Positions 47,131-60,200 are shown, numbered from the stretch's first letter. The stretch is DNA of 64,000 bases from Apricaphanius iberus (GCA_028564705.1 JAPXFQ010002701.1:1697001-1761000), one strand, 5' to 3'. Notes: generated by a model from the letters alone, not told the origin. A program made the numbers and translations.

Positions 47131-48429
47131 GAGTGTAATGAAACTGATATCTCCATCAATAGGTCAGGAAAATACAAAAGGTGCATATCTGTTTGATTCA
47201 TTTCAAGTCCCACGTTGCTTCGCAGCTCAAAAGAAATTCATCCCACCGCCTTGGAGCCTTTTGGAAAGGCTCCTGCCCCCACCTCCCACTGTCTTCTCCA
47301 GGCATCGGTTGTAACTGTATGTGATGGAAATTGAGACATCTATTAAGCTCGGCCTATTGCTTGGCACAAAAGAGTCTGACATTCTTGAATGAAGAATCCC
47401 CTTGTGGTAGAAACCTTTGTATCTCATTACAGCCGTTCTCCGTTTTGTGCTGCTGAAATTCTATCAGTCTGAGCAATTATCCTCAGGTTGGTTTTTCATA
47501 GTTTTAAAACTCATCATCTCATCTAGTCATAGCCTCAGTGTTGTAGCCTGACCAGTGTTTATCTAACTTGTATTTGTTAGTTACCTTCTCATTAGTCTTG
47601 TGTATTTTGTAATAGTCCGGCAGCGTTGCTTTGAGCAAGAACAGTGTGAGAAGATGGAGAGGATAATACTACCTAAAGCCAAGAATCTAGGGCCGATTCT
47701 CTGCATTTATGTGTTTTTCTCACTTTTTCACTCTCTTCTTGTGTCTGAGGGTGGATTTGTTCATCTCCACTACTGTATGGATATTAGCTGAAGAAATTGG
47801 ATTACGCCAGAGGAGAGAACATTAATTTTTGCTTCACCTCATAGCAGAGAGAGGTTGCTTTATTGATTAGGTTAAGTCCACAGGAATGTTTTTTTACAGC
47901 ACTGGCCAAGTAAAGTAAATATAAGTGTGGATAGTGTAGGGAATTTGAGAAATGTCCATTTGGCTAAACCAGCCTTAATAATAAGCTTTATTTTTTCATC
48001 AGGCTGCCTATAGAGACATACCTGTGTCAGCGGTAGGATGAGGTTCCATGGGTAAAAATAGTTTCAATGTCACTATGGTACCGAATCAGAAAAAAAGGAA
48101 AAACAACATTTCAAAACAAGAATATTTGTTTAAAAAAAAGAAAAGCCACTACGATTACTGCTGCTACTAAAACAAGATACTCACAATGGCATTGGGTGAT
48201 TATAGCCTTCCTAAAAGAGATGGGCTATCCTGATTTATGCATTTACATATAAACCTTTGCCCATGTTACACCATGTAGAGTGCTCAAGGTTAAACCATTA
48301 GTTTTGTTTTGTTCTTTTTTAATTTTTTTATTAGGGATTTCATAATGAGCATCAAAATAAGTATTCTGGTCTGCTCTCTTCTTCATTTTTCTCACCAAGA
48401 ATCTTTGCTCACATAGATACACATTAGTA
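47131..48429. other. Unassigned intronic sequence
   Basis: No exon, RNA gene or mobile element is recognised. The left portion to about 47460 remains repeat-free. Confidence 0.4.
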
Positions 48430-49850
48430 CAGTGGGGTTAAAAAGTATTTGGCAGCCACAGATTGTGCAAGTTGTCCCTCTTCAAAAGATTAGAGAGGTC
48501 TGTAATTTTCCTCATGGGTACACTACAACTGTGAAAGACAAAATGTTTAAAAAAAAAAAGAAAATTATTTGTGTATCGGTGCATAAAATAAGTATTTGGT
48601 CAATAATAAAAGTTCACCTCAGTACTTGTGCTTTGTAATGTAAATTTGGTTGTTCAATGACAGAGTCAAACGTTTCCTATTGGTCTTTGCACACACTGTA
48701 GCTGTTTTGATCCATTGCTTCATGCAGATCTTCTCTGGAGCTGTGATGGTTTGGGGTTGTCGCTTGGCAACACGGACTTTGAACTCCCTCCACAGATTGT
48801 CTATTGGATCGAAGTTTGGAGATTGGCCGTGCCACTCCAGAACCATGAAACCCTTTTTACAAAGCCACTCCTTTGTTACCTTGGTGGTGTTTTTGGGATA
48901 ACATTGTCATGCTGAAAGATCCGGCCACATTTCATCTTCTGTTTTCTGACTCTTGGAAGGATATTTTTTGCAAGAAATCTCACATTACATGGCCTCATTC
49001 ATCATTTTCCTTATAGGGATTAATAATCCTTTCCTCTTACAGAAAAGCAGCCCAAAAGCATAATATTTCAACCCCCATGCTTCACAGTGGGTGTTGTGTT
49101 CTTGGGATGCAAATCTTCATTCTCTCCCTCAAAACACGGTAAGTGATTTTTATACCAAACAGTTCTATTTTGGTCTCACGTACCACACAACATTCTCCCA
49201 ATTCTCTTTTGGATCATCCAGATGGTCTTTGGCAAACTTTAGACGGGCCTGGACATGTGCTGGTTTAGCATTAAGTGCTGCAGGATTTTAATCCATGATG
49301 ATGTAGTGTGTTACTAATGGTAACCTATGTTACTGTGATCCCAGTTCTCTTCAGATCCTTTGCTTGTTCCCCGTTTTGTATTTCTGGGCTGTTTTCTCAC
49401 TGTTCTCAAGATCACGTGCACCCCACAGGGTGAAATCTTGCATGGAGCCTCAGGTTGAGGAAGCTTTTCAGTGATCCTTATTCTAATAATTACTCCAACA
49501 GATGATCTCTTTGCACCAAAATGGTTGCCTATTGTAGATTGGCTCATCTCAGTCTTGCACAGGTGTGCAATCTTTTCCCTTGGGTCCTTGGACCGCTCTC
49601 TGGTCTTGGCCTTGATGGAGGTGGAGGTCTGACTGTTTGAAGGTTGTTGACAGGTTTCTTTTATACAGATGAGTAGTTCTAACAGGTGCCAATAATACGG
49701 GTAACAAATGTAAGATAGGAGAGCTTCTTAAAGAAGTCACAGTTCTGTTAGGGCCAAAATTCTTGCGTGTTTAGTAAGTGCTACATAAATATTTTCAGCA
49801 CCATTATACTACATAATTCTTTAGTAATCATACAATTTGATCTTCTGGAA
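48430..49850 (-). pseudogene. Near full-length decayed Tc1-like transposon, minus strand
   Basis: The left terminus CAGTGGGGTTAAAAAGTATT follows TA (48428-48429), the Tc1 target dinucleotide. The minus strand carries the transposase in pieces: an HTH segment at 49314-49547 (SQSTIGNHFGAKRSSVGVII) and, at 48619-48846, LEWHGQSPNFDPIDNLWREF, the block holding the final acidic catalytic residue region. Other pieces sit between but in shifted frames. The right terminal repeat is recognisable to about 49850 (TAAATATTTTCAGCACCAT) but its tip is lost. Many substitutions and indels make it inactive. Confidence 0.75.
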
Positions 49851-50499
49851 TTGATGGCAGCCCCCTGAGACCAAGATATCATTGAGACAAGACCAAAACC
49901 ATATACATCACAGGAAAATCATAGAAAAAAAGTGATTGTTTTTTTAAAATTTAATTTTGGTTTTGAATAACTTAGAAAACAAAAACAATCTTTGGTCTGT
50001 TGTTTTTAAAGCAGCACAATGAAGGTAACTAATCTCAAATCGTAGCAAACGTCTTGAGTTTCCCTTTTTGAAGAATATTATAAAATCCCTTTTTTGTTAA
50101 AGAAAAAAAAGAAAATAAGACTTTCAAAATAACATAAGAATATTATATCAAAGCGCACAGTGCCCTCAGCCACTCTCTACTGAGACAGGTTGAGCATTCT
50201 GCTTCAAAATGGGACTATCTGAGTTAAAGTCTGGTTTAATTAATTAAATTTACCTTTTGCCTTATTTGCATTCATCCAATCTCTATCTTTAATCTAGATC
50301 CTGGAAAGTCATTCACCTGCCGACCAAATAATATAATCTGGAGCATTGAACATTTTTCCCAAAAAAAATTTTCAGTGACTATGAAAAAATGTTACATGTT
50401 TTAACGTGTTGTAATAATTTGTGAATATATTCTGCATGTTGAGCTCAAAAAATTATAAACAAGTAATTAACAGCGAGAAGTAAGCAGGATAATTTTCTG
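49851..50499. other. AT-rich unassigned sequence
   Basis: No gene, RNA or mobile element is recognised. Confidence 0.4.
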
Positions 50500-50718
50500 C
50501 GTAGTGTGTCTGCAGCCTCACAGTCTGATAAAATACGACATGAGCACTGCAGTCACTTTTAAAAACATCAGCTATGTATCTGAATTAATGTCAAATCTAA
50601 AAGTGACCTGGGTCAAGGTTTAAAAGAAATTGGGGTTTACTGTTCAGACTGTCATAGAAAATCAGATATGGGCAAAAAAGTCAGATTTGCTGTGCATTTG
50701 CCTGCAGTCTGAACCTAG
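50500..50718 (+). repeat. Solo right end of the 11.9-13.5 kb transposon family
   Basis: The order of AAAAACATCAG, AAGTGACCTGGGTC, TTCAGACTGTCATAGAAA and GCATTTGCCTGCAGTCTGAA parallels 13320-13515 in the same orientation. Its left half is not present nearby, so this is a truncated copy. Confidence 0.55.
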
Positions 50719-52824
50719 TTCTATAAAAGAAAATGACACACAGCAGGAGGACCATAACAGTTATATTCTGTATTATATCAGTTTGCAGGTTTTGGGCTGG
50801 ATTGATATGAAAAGAACCATGGATAACGGGTATGGACCAGCCAGCACATGTTTTTCTTATTGGACCAGTGCAGGGGAACCCACTGGCAGAACTGTAAATG
50901 GGCGCTATGGCAGCTGCAACTGGAAAAATTGTTACTCTACCAATGATTTTAAGGTATTAGCTGTTTTTTTAGAAGATCATTTTTCACTTTTCACTCTTAT
51001 CAGGAAGAGATGGGAAAAAAGTCTGTTAGCAATGGCCCCGACGGCCTCCTTCAAAACACCTGAGTATGCCCTATGTGAGACCAAGTAAAAATACCCTCAA
51101 TACCAAGATGAGACTAAGAACCTAAAAAAATGGTTTGACACCGATCTTAAGTACTACAACACTAGTCCTATAAAGTCCGTGTTTGCAGGTGCTCTTCATG
51201 TAAAAAAAATGAAGTTTTACAGAACTGCTTGCCAGTTTTTAAAAAACAGTGCAGCATCATGCGAACCGATTGCCCATTGTGTTTGGTTTATCGACAAAAT
51301 GTGCAACTTGGGAAAACCAACTTGATTTATCAGTTCTTGCTGAGAAGGAAGGTGAATTTCACTTATCCACAATTGCAGCCTAGAGCTCAGAGTAGCTATA
51401 TTGGTGCACAATGGGATTTGGTTGCTGTGTTCACTTTATAACCAAATGCCATTCAGTCAATCAAGAGATATGATATTATCTTCAGGTTTGATACAATTGA
51501 ACTTGGTGTTTATGTTCTAGGGATTTTGGCACTATGAAACTTTTTTTTATGTTTTTAAGTTTAGGGGAATTCCTCAACTTTGGTCCATGATACACAGCCG
51601 ACTGACAGCTGGCAGTTTGGGTACTTTTAAACAACAGTTTACTATTCATTAACACATATTAGTCTTGTTAGGTTTTTTTGTTGTTGATGTGAATGATTTG
51701 TCTTTGCTAGCTTTAAAGCCTACATTTTTTCACGCTTTTCTATTTTATTATCCATTCTGTTTCGCTCCATTCGAACCACTCCCAGTCCAGATTGTGTGTG
51801 AGAGTTATTTTTCTTTGGAGAGGCTGAATACATTGGTTGTAGCTGATCCTGTCTTTACCCTGGGACCAACACTTAAAGGAGGTTTGCTGGGACGTTATTA
51901 TTATTGTAGAGAGAAAAAGATGTGGCTGAAAGAGATGCAGAGAGCATCTTTTTACTTTGCCAAATGTACTTTTTAGAAAGCGCATCCTGGCATCTCATGA
52001 CCTAATTGCAAAAGCAAAAATAGTTACTGTTTTTGTTTGGCTCTGCATTAACAACATGTATTCTATGGTCTAAACCTTGCCCCCAGAATGTTTTTTTTTT
52101 CACCATTATTTGACATTTTTGGGCTACACAAAATATATGAACATGTTTTTCAGTTATAAAAAGATGTACACAGAGAGATCTACATTCACAGCACTATCAT
52201 CATTTTCAGAGTGCTGGGACATGTGTGCAAGGACAATGAGGGTGCATTCAGAGTGCATTTTGTCCATAAAGAGGCAGTGCACGGGTAAAAATGGTTTAGT
52301 GAAGTGATATGTGAATCTGAGTGTGTTGTGATTATTCATTAACCTCTCAGCCAGCGATGGAACTCATTTTGTAAATTTTAAACTGTGCCAGTCACAGTGG
52401 TGTTGCCAAATGGGCCAGGAATGTCTGACTGGGTGGAAATGTGTGGTCCAAGTGGCGCATATTGGAAGAATTTTAGGGTAATTTGTGCGACCCATTATAG
52501 CTTACTGTGTATACTCACATTTCATTCAGTATCTCAGTATGTTAGTGTTGGGTTCTGTTTTTATACACCTGTAGGCTCAGCCTACTACTGCTTAAAATCT
52601 GCATATTTGTGATGATATTTAGGAGATAGACAAACACAAAATACCACATAATTTTGGAATTGAACAAAAAATGATGCATTCATTTAAAAATATTTTTTGA
52701 CAAAAAAAAAAAAATATATATATATATATCTGAATGGCTTGACTAGAACAATCCTGACTAAACTGTTGGTTTCAGAAGTCATGTAATTGGAAATGGAAAA
52801 ACCAACCTGTATTCTAAAAGAAAA
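50719..52824. other. Unassigned intronic sequence
   Basis: The 152-codon frame at 50630-51088 overlaps the repeat end and has no recognised domain. A TA dinucleotide run at about 52714-52729 follows an A13 run. No other feature is supported. Confidence 0.4.
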
Positions 52825-54075
52825 GGAATCTCATTTATAAAGCTTACTTATCCACAAAATTGACAGTCTGGAAACCACATAAGCCGCTGGCAAGTTTGGG
52901 ATTCATAGAAAAAAAAAAAACATGGCAGAAAAAATGTGCTTAACTATAAGCACACTAAGGACTTTGAGTAAGCACTTTTTGGTCACTGAGGACACTGAAA
53001 GCGCAGCCAGTGAGATGGCAAAATTGTACATTTAAGCCACATTATCATGCACACATGAACACACAACAGTCGCCCCCCCTCCCCATTTCTGAACTTTGAA
53101 TAAAAGGAGAATCTGTATGAACATATGTTGCATTTAAGAATGATATCATTGTGTGCTCATGTATGTATTCAGATAATATTGCACTTTCACTTATCGGTGC
53201 ATTAATTGTGGTAAATACAAATCTTAATACTGCAGTGATGCTCATGCATAACGCTGCACAACGAATTGCTGGCGCTAATTATCAGCCACTGGCAGCATCC
53301 TGATGGGGGAGGCGATGGAGATTCAGGAACGCTGCTGCATCAACGCTGTGTCACTCTCAGCTCTTCCGTTTATTCATGACCCCAAAATAATATTTTGCAC
53401 TAATGATGCTTCTTAAAAGTAGACTTAGAATACATCTATTATTTCATACTCTAAAGCGTTCAAACTTATTACGTAAATTTTGTTTGATTTGTTTTAATTT
53501 GCTTTTAGTCAAATCTTATTGTAGCTTTATGAAGTAATTATATAGTTCAAACTTTATATTTGTTCTTATTTGTTTTAGTGCCTGAGCTGCTGCTTCATTT
53601 ATTTATTTTTTAATCATTTTACTCTTGTTTTCTTTCTACACATTTTCTAATGGCAAACTATATGGTTTTTTTATATGAAGCACTATGGTTGACTTTTGGC
53701 TGAATAAAGCTCTATCTAGATAAAGGCTGATTGATTGGTTGAAATAAAACTGTTTTCGGTGCCTCCACTATGCCTGCTTCAGTCTCTGTGGAATAGCTTT
53801 CTCCACCTGTCATGGTTACTCGTGAAACGCCCCATATCACCCGGCTTAACTCTATGTAGAATATTCACTAGGCATTTCCAGTAATGGCAGAAAATGGGTG
53901 TGTTGGAGGCGGGATATGATCCAAAATTAGCACAGCCAGGGTGAGTGTGATTTATAAAGCGGATATTGCATGCAGCTGTGTGTACTCAGAAGTTTTGTAG
54001 ATCTTTTTTTAATTTTTCCAGCGCTAAAGTACGGTTTGAGTGAAGATTCCACACAAAGTTCTATAGATTATCTCT
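52825..54075 (+). mobile_element. Two-copy ~1 kb element, copy B
   Basis: It begins GGAATCTCATTTATAAAGCT and ends near AAGTTCTATAGATTATCTC, a decayed complement of the start. It parallels 15508-16413 through TAAGCCACATTATC, TGCATTTAAGAATG, GCTGCTGCATCAACGC, CATGACCCCAAAATAATATT and GCAGCTGTGTGTACTCA. Copy B has about 300 extra bases around 53650-53945. No coding potential was found. Confidence 0.5.
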
Positions 54076-54149
54076 GTGGAGGGCTCAGAGATAAATAGTG
54101 TATAGTACAACAATGTTAATGATCACATCAATAAGAGGCACTAGATTGC

Positions 54150-54545
54150 TTTATATATACCAAGTGTTAAACATGCTCCTGAGCATTCTGCAATCCATCA
54201 TCTGATACAGAGAGCTAAAACTGCACATTAGCTTTAACACAACATCCACAGTGTGAAACATGGTGGTAGCAGTGTCATTCTCTGGGAAAATTAGCTGGGT
54301 AGAGTTCATAGGTGGATGGATGAAGTATGAGATAATCTTTAAATATAGAAAGCTTCTATATTTATCTTCCAGCCGATCAACAATCCTAAACACACAGTGC
54401 CACAATAGAGCAAAGCATAGCCATGTGTTTGAAATGGTCTAATCAAAGTCTAGTCCTATATCTAATTGAGAAGACTTAGAAAGGCTCCTCATCAAATCTG
54501 ACTGAGCTTGAGCTGTTTATGTAATGCCAATAAAATACACAGAGG
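54150..54545 (+). mobile_element. Decayed Tc1-like fragment
   Basis: AAACATGGTGGTAGCAGTGT, CCGATCAACAATCCTAAACA, AATCAAAGTCTAGTCCTATA and CAAATCTGACTGAGCTTGAG follow in order the C-terminal half of a fish Tc1 transposase, the same family as the 10.8 kb relic. All frames are broken. Confidence 0.65.
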
Positions 54546-54588
54546 CTCATGGTCAGAATGTAACAAAAGGTAAAAGACTGGTGACAAA

Positions 54589-54800
54589 CATGTTGACTTT
54601 GTGCTGCATTCTGTTTTTCTTCTTAAGATCTCGGGTAAATACAAAAATTCAGCAAGGCTGCCCCTAAAATCTTTAACCAGACTTTAACCAGTTAGACATT
54701 CCTTAACTATCTAAACTTTAGAATTTAATATGGCTGCCTCTAAGTTAATAGCTGCAGTGATAAACTCCTGACTTGTACTTCTGTCAGTTTTTAAATCCTT
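54589..54800 (+). repeat. Unoccupied copy of a dispersed repeat
   Basis: CATGTTGACTTTGTGCTGCA, GGCTGCCCCTAAAATCTTTA, AATATGGCTGCCTCTAAG, TTAATAGCTGCAGTGATAAA and GACTTGTACTTCTGTCAG appear here without interruption. The same series is found at 58334-59080 split by 549 bases, so this is the empty-site reference for that insertion; the intact TTAA lies at 54745-54748. Confidence 0.7.
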
Positions 54801-57800
54801 GAAATTTGAATGTAGATTTTGGAAGACTATAGAATTTTGTTTGTTTATATTTACATAATTCTTCTACTTCCAAAAAAATGAAATAAAAAATTTCTCACAG
54901 ATAATAAAAACCCTAAAAATCAGAGCATGGACAGTAGTTTGTGGACCGGCTACATACTTACCCATTATTTTCGGAATAACTTCAGCTATATTTTTAATTC
55001 TTCCTGTTCATACTCAAGTATTAAATTCCAATGGAGTACAGGGTTTAATTTATCGGATTCAAATTCTTTCTAGTTATTCCCTCTTTCTATTGTAGGTTTA
55101 TTTGACTTTTCTTTTCTCTGCTTCTTTCAGCTGAGCTTTGACATGCCGCTCTTAGCCTGCTGTTAAGGGGCTTTTGAGTAAAGGGGTAGTTACTCACCTT
55201 CTCCATAGATAATTGCTTCTATTCAGTTGTTGCTTGAGCAGCCTTGTGATCATATAGGGGGAGAGAAATTCACACTTATGGTTACATTGTTTGGCACTAA
55301 TGAGGCTCTTTTTTGAGTTAGAGAGCATTTGAACTTACACTAAAGAGGTGAAGAGAGGCACATTTATTTTGTAAGTTCACACTGCGTTGCTTTTGAAATG
55401 TCTATTGCTGCTGACCACACTCATCAGATGTCCACTGCGAGCGAAGATTTGTGTTGACATTATATTGAAGGATATCCTCTCAGAAGTTTGATGGTTTGGG
55501 TAGAGTTCACTGATAAATACATTAATAAAGTTGATGATGTGGATGCAGGCCTCTTAGGTAATCCCAGTGTTAAGGTTTGTGTGTTCAGGTTTGTGCGTGG
55601 TCGTATGGAGACGGGGCGTCTCTTTAAGTAGGACAGTAGAAATTGATGGCCGGCACTGAAAAATGACCTAAATAACATCGAAAAACTAGTTTCCTCAGCA
55701 TGCATGCTGAGCCCAGTTGCTCTACAGAATATGCAGCGGAAGAGTCCATATTATTATAGTGACACTTAATACAATATCTCGATTAGACATTACTATGCTT
55801 TAGCAGTACTTTTGCTTTGTTGGTACAAATATGAATACTACTATAAAAGGTGTTATTTTGTCATTTGTATCCACTGTTTTTAGAAGTGAGGGTAATGAAG
55901 ACATTCTATTGATCAGGCCTGAAGTTGGCTAGATAAGTACTTGTACAAAGACATTGGGGCATTATAAAATCATAAAGGCCAGCCATGTGAAAGGAACTGC
56001 AGTCAAACCACTATCTAATTACATCAATTTATGGCCTTGCTGCTTGGCTAATTGTTCTCCGGTCTGACACATTGTTTGATTTTGTTCTTAAAAGCTTCTT
56101 CATAATGTTTTTTTCAGTAATGAGATGTCCTTTTAAATGTTTTCTAACCTAATTAGTTTCAGCATTTAAAAGCAAGACAACTGTTGCTAAAAATCTAAAA
56201 CACACAACGTGGGATCTTTGTTTCTTTATTTTTTTTATCCAAGTCTCCAACCTGCCACCTACACATACAGCCCAGTAATAATCACCTTTATATTTTTTTC
56301 TCAAATTGAGGGTTGACATACTCCACACTGTGCTGATAAGGTCCACAGAGACATTAGCTTTGGTGAGGCCCCAAGGGAGCTGCAGCATTCACACACCTAC
56401 ACATCGTTTTAGATTGAAGTTGACATGTTTTCTTAGGTTTTTCCTATTTTTCTAAGCAACTTGTCATTAAAAGGACCAAAGTGATGCAATCTACATTAGA
56501 AAGCGATCACTTCTAAACTAAATCGTACACTCTCTCTTCAATAAATAAAAACTATAGAACTGCATTTTTACTTTCTCTGTTTTGTATTAGCTATGTTTAG
56601 ATTGAAATTAAATTTATTTCAGTTTTCTTTGACAATATTGTGAATATATTACAAAGAGAGATGCTTATAAGTTACATATTTAGTTCTAATGGGCAAGCCA
56701 CACACTATTTCAATATCCAGCTGTAGTGCCGCACTGCCGACACTACCACAAAGAAGTAAAAACATAGCATGTTGTTTGACCTCCACATTAATGTGTTTTC
56801 AGGCAGGATAACGCGGTATCACCCTACGCCACAAAAAAATAAAGCTAAGGGTAATCCCAGATCTGTGTCTAAAATTGTTGTTTTGGATATCATCTAAATA
56901 TTTCTGAATATAATACTTTTTTTTTCAGTCATTCAAGTTTTGGTATAGTTTTTTTTTTTTTGTTGACGATAGAAGGTAGAAGATTTTACACAAATATAAA
57001 GTGTAAAAGAAATGTATTTTGCAACCTCTCACGTCTATAAAAAAAAGGTTTACTTTGCCCATTGATTTATATTTATCAAAGATAAATTTGAATCACAATT
57101 GAGCATTGTAAGAATTTGAATACGCTTTTTTTTAAACAATATGAATTCAAACTATGATCAGCAGGCTCAGCAAAGATACTCATACTTCCCTCTTCCTTCT
57201 CATTTTGTCATCTGTTGTCAAATTTTCTTATACTTTTCCATGTCCATACTTTATTTATTTTTATTCTATTTTTCAAGCTCATCCAACCTCTACAAACAGA
57301 TTTGATTTGATTTCATCTTCTGATATTTTTTTGCATTTTTCAAGTACATTAATTGTGTGTAAGCATTTATTTTATTTGCGTATTCTTTATAGCACTTTTA
57401 CACTAACTTGATTGCTCATATATTGTATTGGTTTATCTTGGAAGTTAAAAAAAAAAGTTTTTCATTGAACAGTTTTCTAAATTAATTCATAGTCAGCATC
57501 CAGATTGATTTGCCTTGTGTTGCTGGAAAGTTTGTGCCGTTGACTGTATTAAACGCTGGATTAATGCCTGAGGCTCTAGATCTCTAGTAATAGAAGGAAA
57601 GACTGATCAAAGAAGTCTAAATGTGCCGTGGGTGTTCGGACGGCCTCTCTCTGCTTCTTTGCATTACAACACAGGGTTTTGGAAGACGAGCGCACACACA
57701 GGAGGACAGAAGAGGCATTTTCTGTAGACCTTCTATTTAGGAGACAGGTGAGGGTTAGGTAATCTATAATTAGGGCACAATCACTGATTCATTGGGGAAC

Positions 57801-58333
57801 TATAGGTGGAGCAGTTTGAACTCCATATAGGATTCACAGATCTATGTGTGCAAACTGTAGGTGTGTCAGCCACATGTGGTTGTGTCATATTTCTCCTTGT
57901 GTGTTTGTCTGTGCATGTCTTAGTGGGATGGGGGTGGGAGGTGTGTTTTTGGGGGGGGGCTGGGGGTTCTATTCCCTTCGCTCTGTTTCCCAAGATGCAC
58001 TTTCTCCAGGTTGCTGCTCTTACTTAGGGTTTGTTGGCAGGACCAGCAGTCAGAGCTGCTCTCATTACACACAGTTCACACGAGAAGAATTTGTTTTATG
58101 TACATGTGTCCTTTATGCCAACTGAAATAATAGTAATAAATGTGTAAAAGTGGATATGCAGTTAGGGTGAAACACTACAGGCAAAATTCTATTTTTTTAA
58201 AATCTGGAGTGGAAAATGTTTCTGGGTCATGTTGGTGATCATTAGCCTGCATTTAAACCAGATCATTTCTAATGTATGCCTGGTAGAAGAGAAAATAATG
58301 CATTGGAAAAGCAGTTGTTTGAGAGGAAAGTTT
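54801..58333. other. AT-rich unassigned intronic sequence
   Basis: Contains a T run near 56945-56960 and G9 near 57951-57959. Short frames lack any motif. The stretch 57600-57720 is GC-richer and repeat-free. No gene or transposon is recognised. Confidence 0.4.
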
Positions 58334-58474
58334 CATGTTGACTTTGTGCGGCATTCTGATTTTCTTCCAAATTTCCAAAGAAGGCTGCCCCTAAAATGTT
58401 TAACCAGATTTAGAAAGTTAGACGTATTTTAACAATCTCAACCTTAATATCCAATATGGCTGCCTATATGTTAA

Positions 58475-59023
58475 AGTCGCCGTCAACGTCAACGGTGCGC
58501 CTAATCCCGTCAGCTGTTGATAGCGCAACTCGCGGACAACATGTCTGACTCCGAAACTTCCGATGATAAATGCAATTTTAGCACAATATCAGATGAAACA
58601 GATGATGAAGAAAGTAATTTTAGCAAAATACCAAAGGCATACCTTTATGAACCGGAGTACACCGATGCTGAACTTCAGCAGATGGAGATAGAACGGGAAG
58701 AGAGAGAGAGAGAAGACAGAGACGGCAGCGCGGATTGATGGAAATGGAAGAGAAAATAGTGCCGATTAAAACTGGAGGTATGAATTTTTTTGGTGGGCAG
58801 TTTTGTGATGTAAATTAATCAAGCTTTCAAACACATGTATTTTTTCAATTAAAAGCGCATAGTTTTGTGGCCCCGGAAACTAACAGGGACTACTTTCTTG
58901 AACAACTTCAAGCGGCCAGAACTCTGACCAGGGAGGTGACCACTGAGTGAGACAACGTGTATGCACTATAGTGCTGGTGAGGATTGCATACAACTTCATG
59001 TCTTAAATAGGGGAACTATCCCT
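58475..59023 (+). mobile_element. TTAA-flanked 549-bp insert carrying a gene-like 5' end
   Basis: Target duplication TTAA plus the empty-site copy at 54.7 kb show this to be a discrete insertion. The right end, read inward, is AGGGATAGTTCCCC, close to the AGGGATAGTTC termini of abundant TTAA-type fish MITEs. The left end, AGTCGCCGTCAACG, does not obviously mirror it, so the terminal repeats are decayed or the insert is chimeric. Kolobok or piggyBac-like mobilisation is the likeliest route. Confidence 0.6.
58541..58777 (+). pseudogene. P2RX7-like intracellular-domain protein, first exon, frameshifted
   Basis: The ATG at 58541 (context GACAACATGT) opens MSDSETSDDKCNFSTISDET, an acidic Ser-rich leader, followed by AYLYEPEYTDAELQQMEIE and a Glu/Arg-rich helix. 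The YxYEPEYT-ELQQ-E motif precedes the zinc-binding cysteine domain, named after the P2X7 receptor C-terminus, in many multicopy fish proteins. The frame ends at a TGA (58736-58738). In the next frame, RENSAD and NW (separated by a stop) lead to a GTATGA donor at 58778, consistent with the first exon ending just before the WCxCGxC cysteine motif. No cysteine domain follows inside the insert, so this is a truncated, dead copy. The family call is from motif recall. Confidence 0.45.
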
Positions 59024-59080
59024 TTAATAGTTGCAGTAATAAACCATTGACTTGTACTTCTCTCAGTTTGTAAATCCTCA

Positions 59081-60200
59081 AAAGTGGCACAAGCAGTACT
59101 GGGATATTAGGAACACATATCATGTAGTCTTTAAGAGTATTTTTATTGTGTTGCTGGTTACTTATTAAAGCTCCCAACAAATTCCAATAGCTTTACAGCT
59201 TGCATCTGGAACATGAAAAAGCTGTATGGGATATTATTGTCAGAGCTCAGTTAAAATTATTTAAGGTAATAAAACTGTTAAATAGTGCAGCCATCCTGCA
59301 TTTTGCTGTCCATGCGTTTTATAAAAAAGTTAAATTATCCAGAGTCATTCCCTTAATAGTGCTAGCATTTATACAAAAGTGGGGATTATTTTGATTGCAC
59401 AGATTAATCAGGATTTAAGTTCTTATACACTATGAATGAAATCTGTTATCAAAAAATAGGTGATATGTTGGTGTTATTACCTTCATTGTTGCACTAAATA
59501 CCATAAAGCATTGTGACAGTTCAGATCAAGAGTCTGCATTTTAACTGCAACGCTTGCCTGTTCTCTCAAAACGGTAAGGCCAAAAGCCAGGGGTCTGCAG
59601 CTTCATTCCTTGATTGGCGATATCCTGCAACTTGTTGATGTTTGTCTGCTTCAACACATCTGCATCAAATAATCAAATCATCAGTAGGACTGCATATGGA
59701 GAAGATAATTGAGCCATGTTATTTGGTTAGGTTTGACCAGCGACACGGCTAACAGTTGCGGGTCACTGGCACTCAAGGATTGGTAGTTGCAGACACCTGC
59801 TGTTGACAAGTTATTGTATTGTGCCAAACATCTCTGTGTATTTTCTGGAGTATTTAAATTATCTGCTTTGCTTTTTCTAACTCTATCTTTATGTTTTAAA
59901 AGGTATTTCATACAATCCAGTAGCAAAGTTATTTAGTTTTTACTATCTAAACAAAAAATCTTGAAAAAACTATTCTCTTCTTTTTTCTGCTGAATATGTT
60001 TTTTTAAGATGCTGAATATAATTATGGCATAAATATAACACATATAAGGAGGATAATATGATTTACTGACAAGCAAGTACGTGGATATTAACTAGTAGAT
60101 CATCCAGTGTGATATTTTGAGCTGCGTCTTAACCACTTAGCCTAATTAGTTTGATTACTAAGTCATAATATAAGAGTTTAATCATTTGAATTGATATATA
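59081..60200. other. AT-rich unassigned intronic sequence
   Basis: No gene, RNA or mobile element is recognised. Confidence 0.4.

Larger units (their letters stand above)
58334..59080 (+). repeat. Dispersed repeat interrupted by a TTAA-flanked insert
   Basis: The left arm, 58334-58474, and the right arm, 59024-59080, together match 54589-54800. The interruption duplicates TTAA (58471-58474 and 59024-59027). Confidence 0.7.

Noticed and set aside
50630..51088. 152-codon + strand frame
   Set aside because: Begins inside a transposon end and has no recognisable domain; kept only as a curiosity in the findings.
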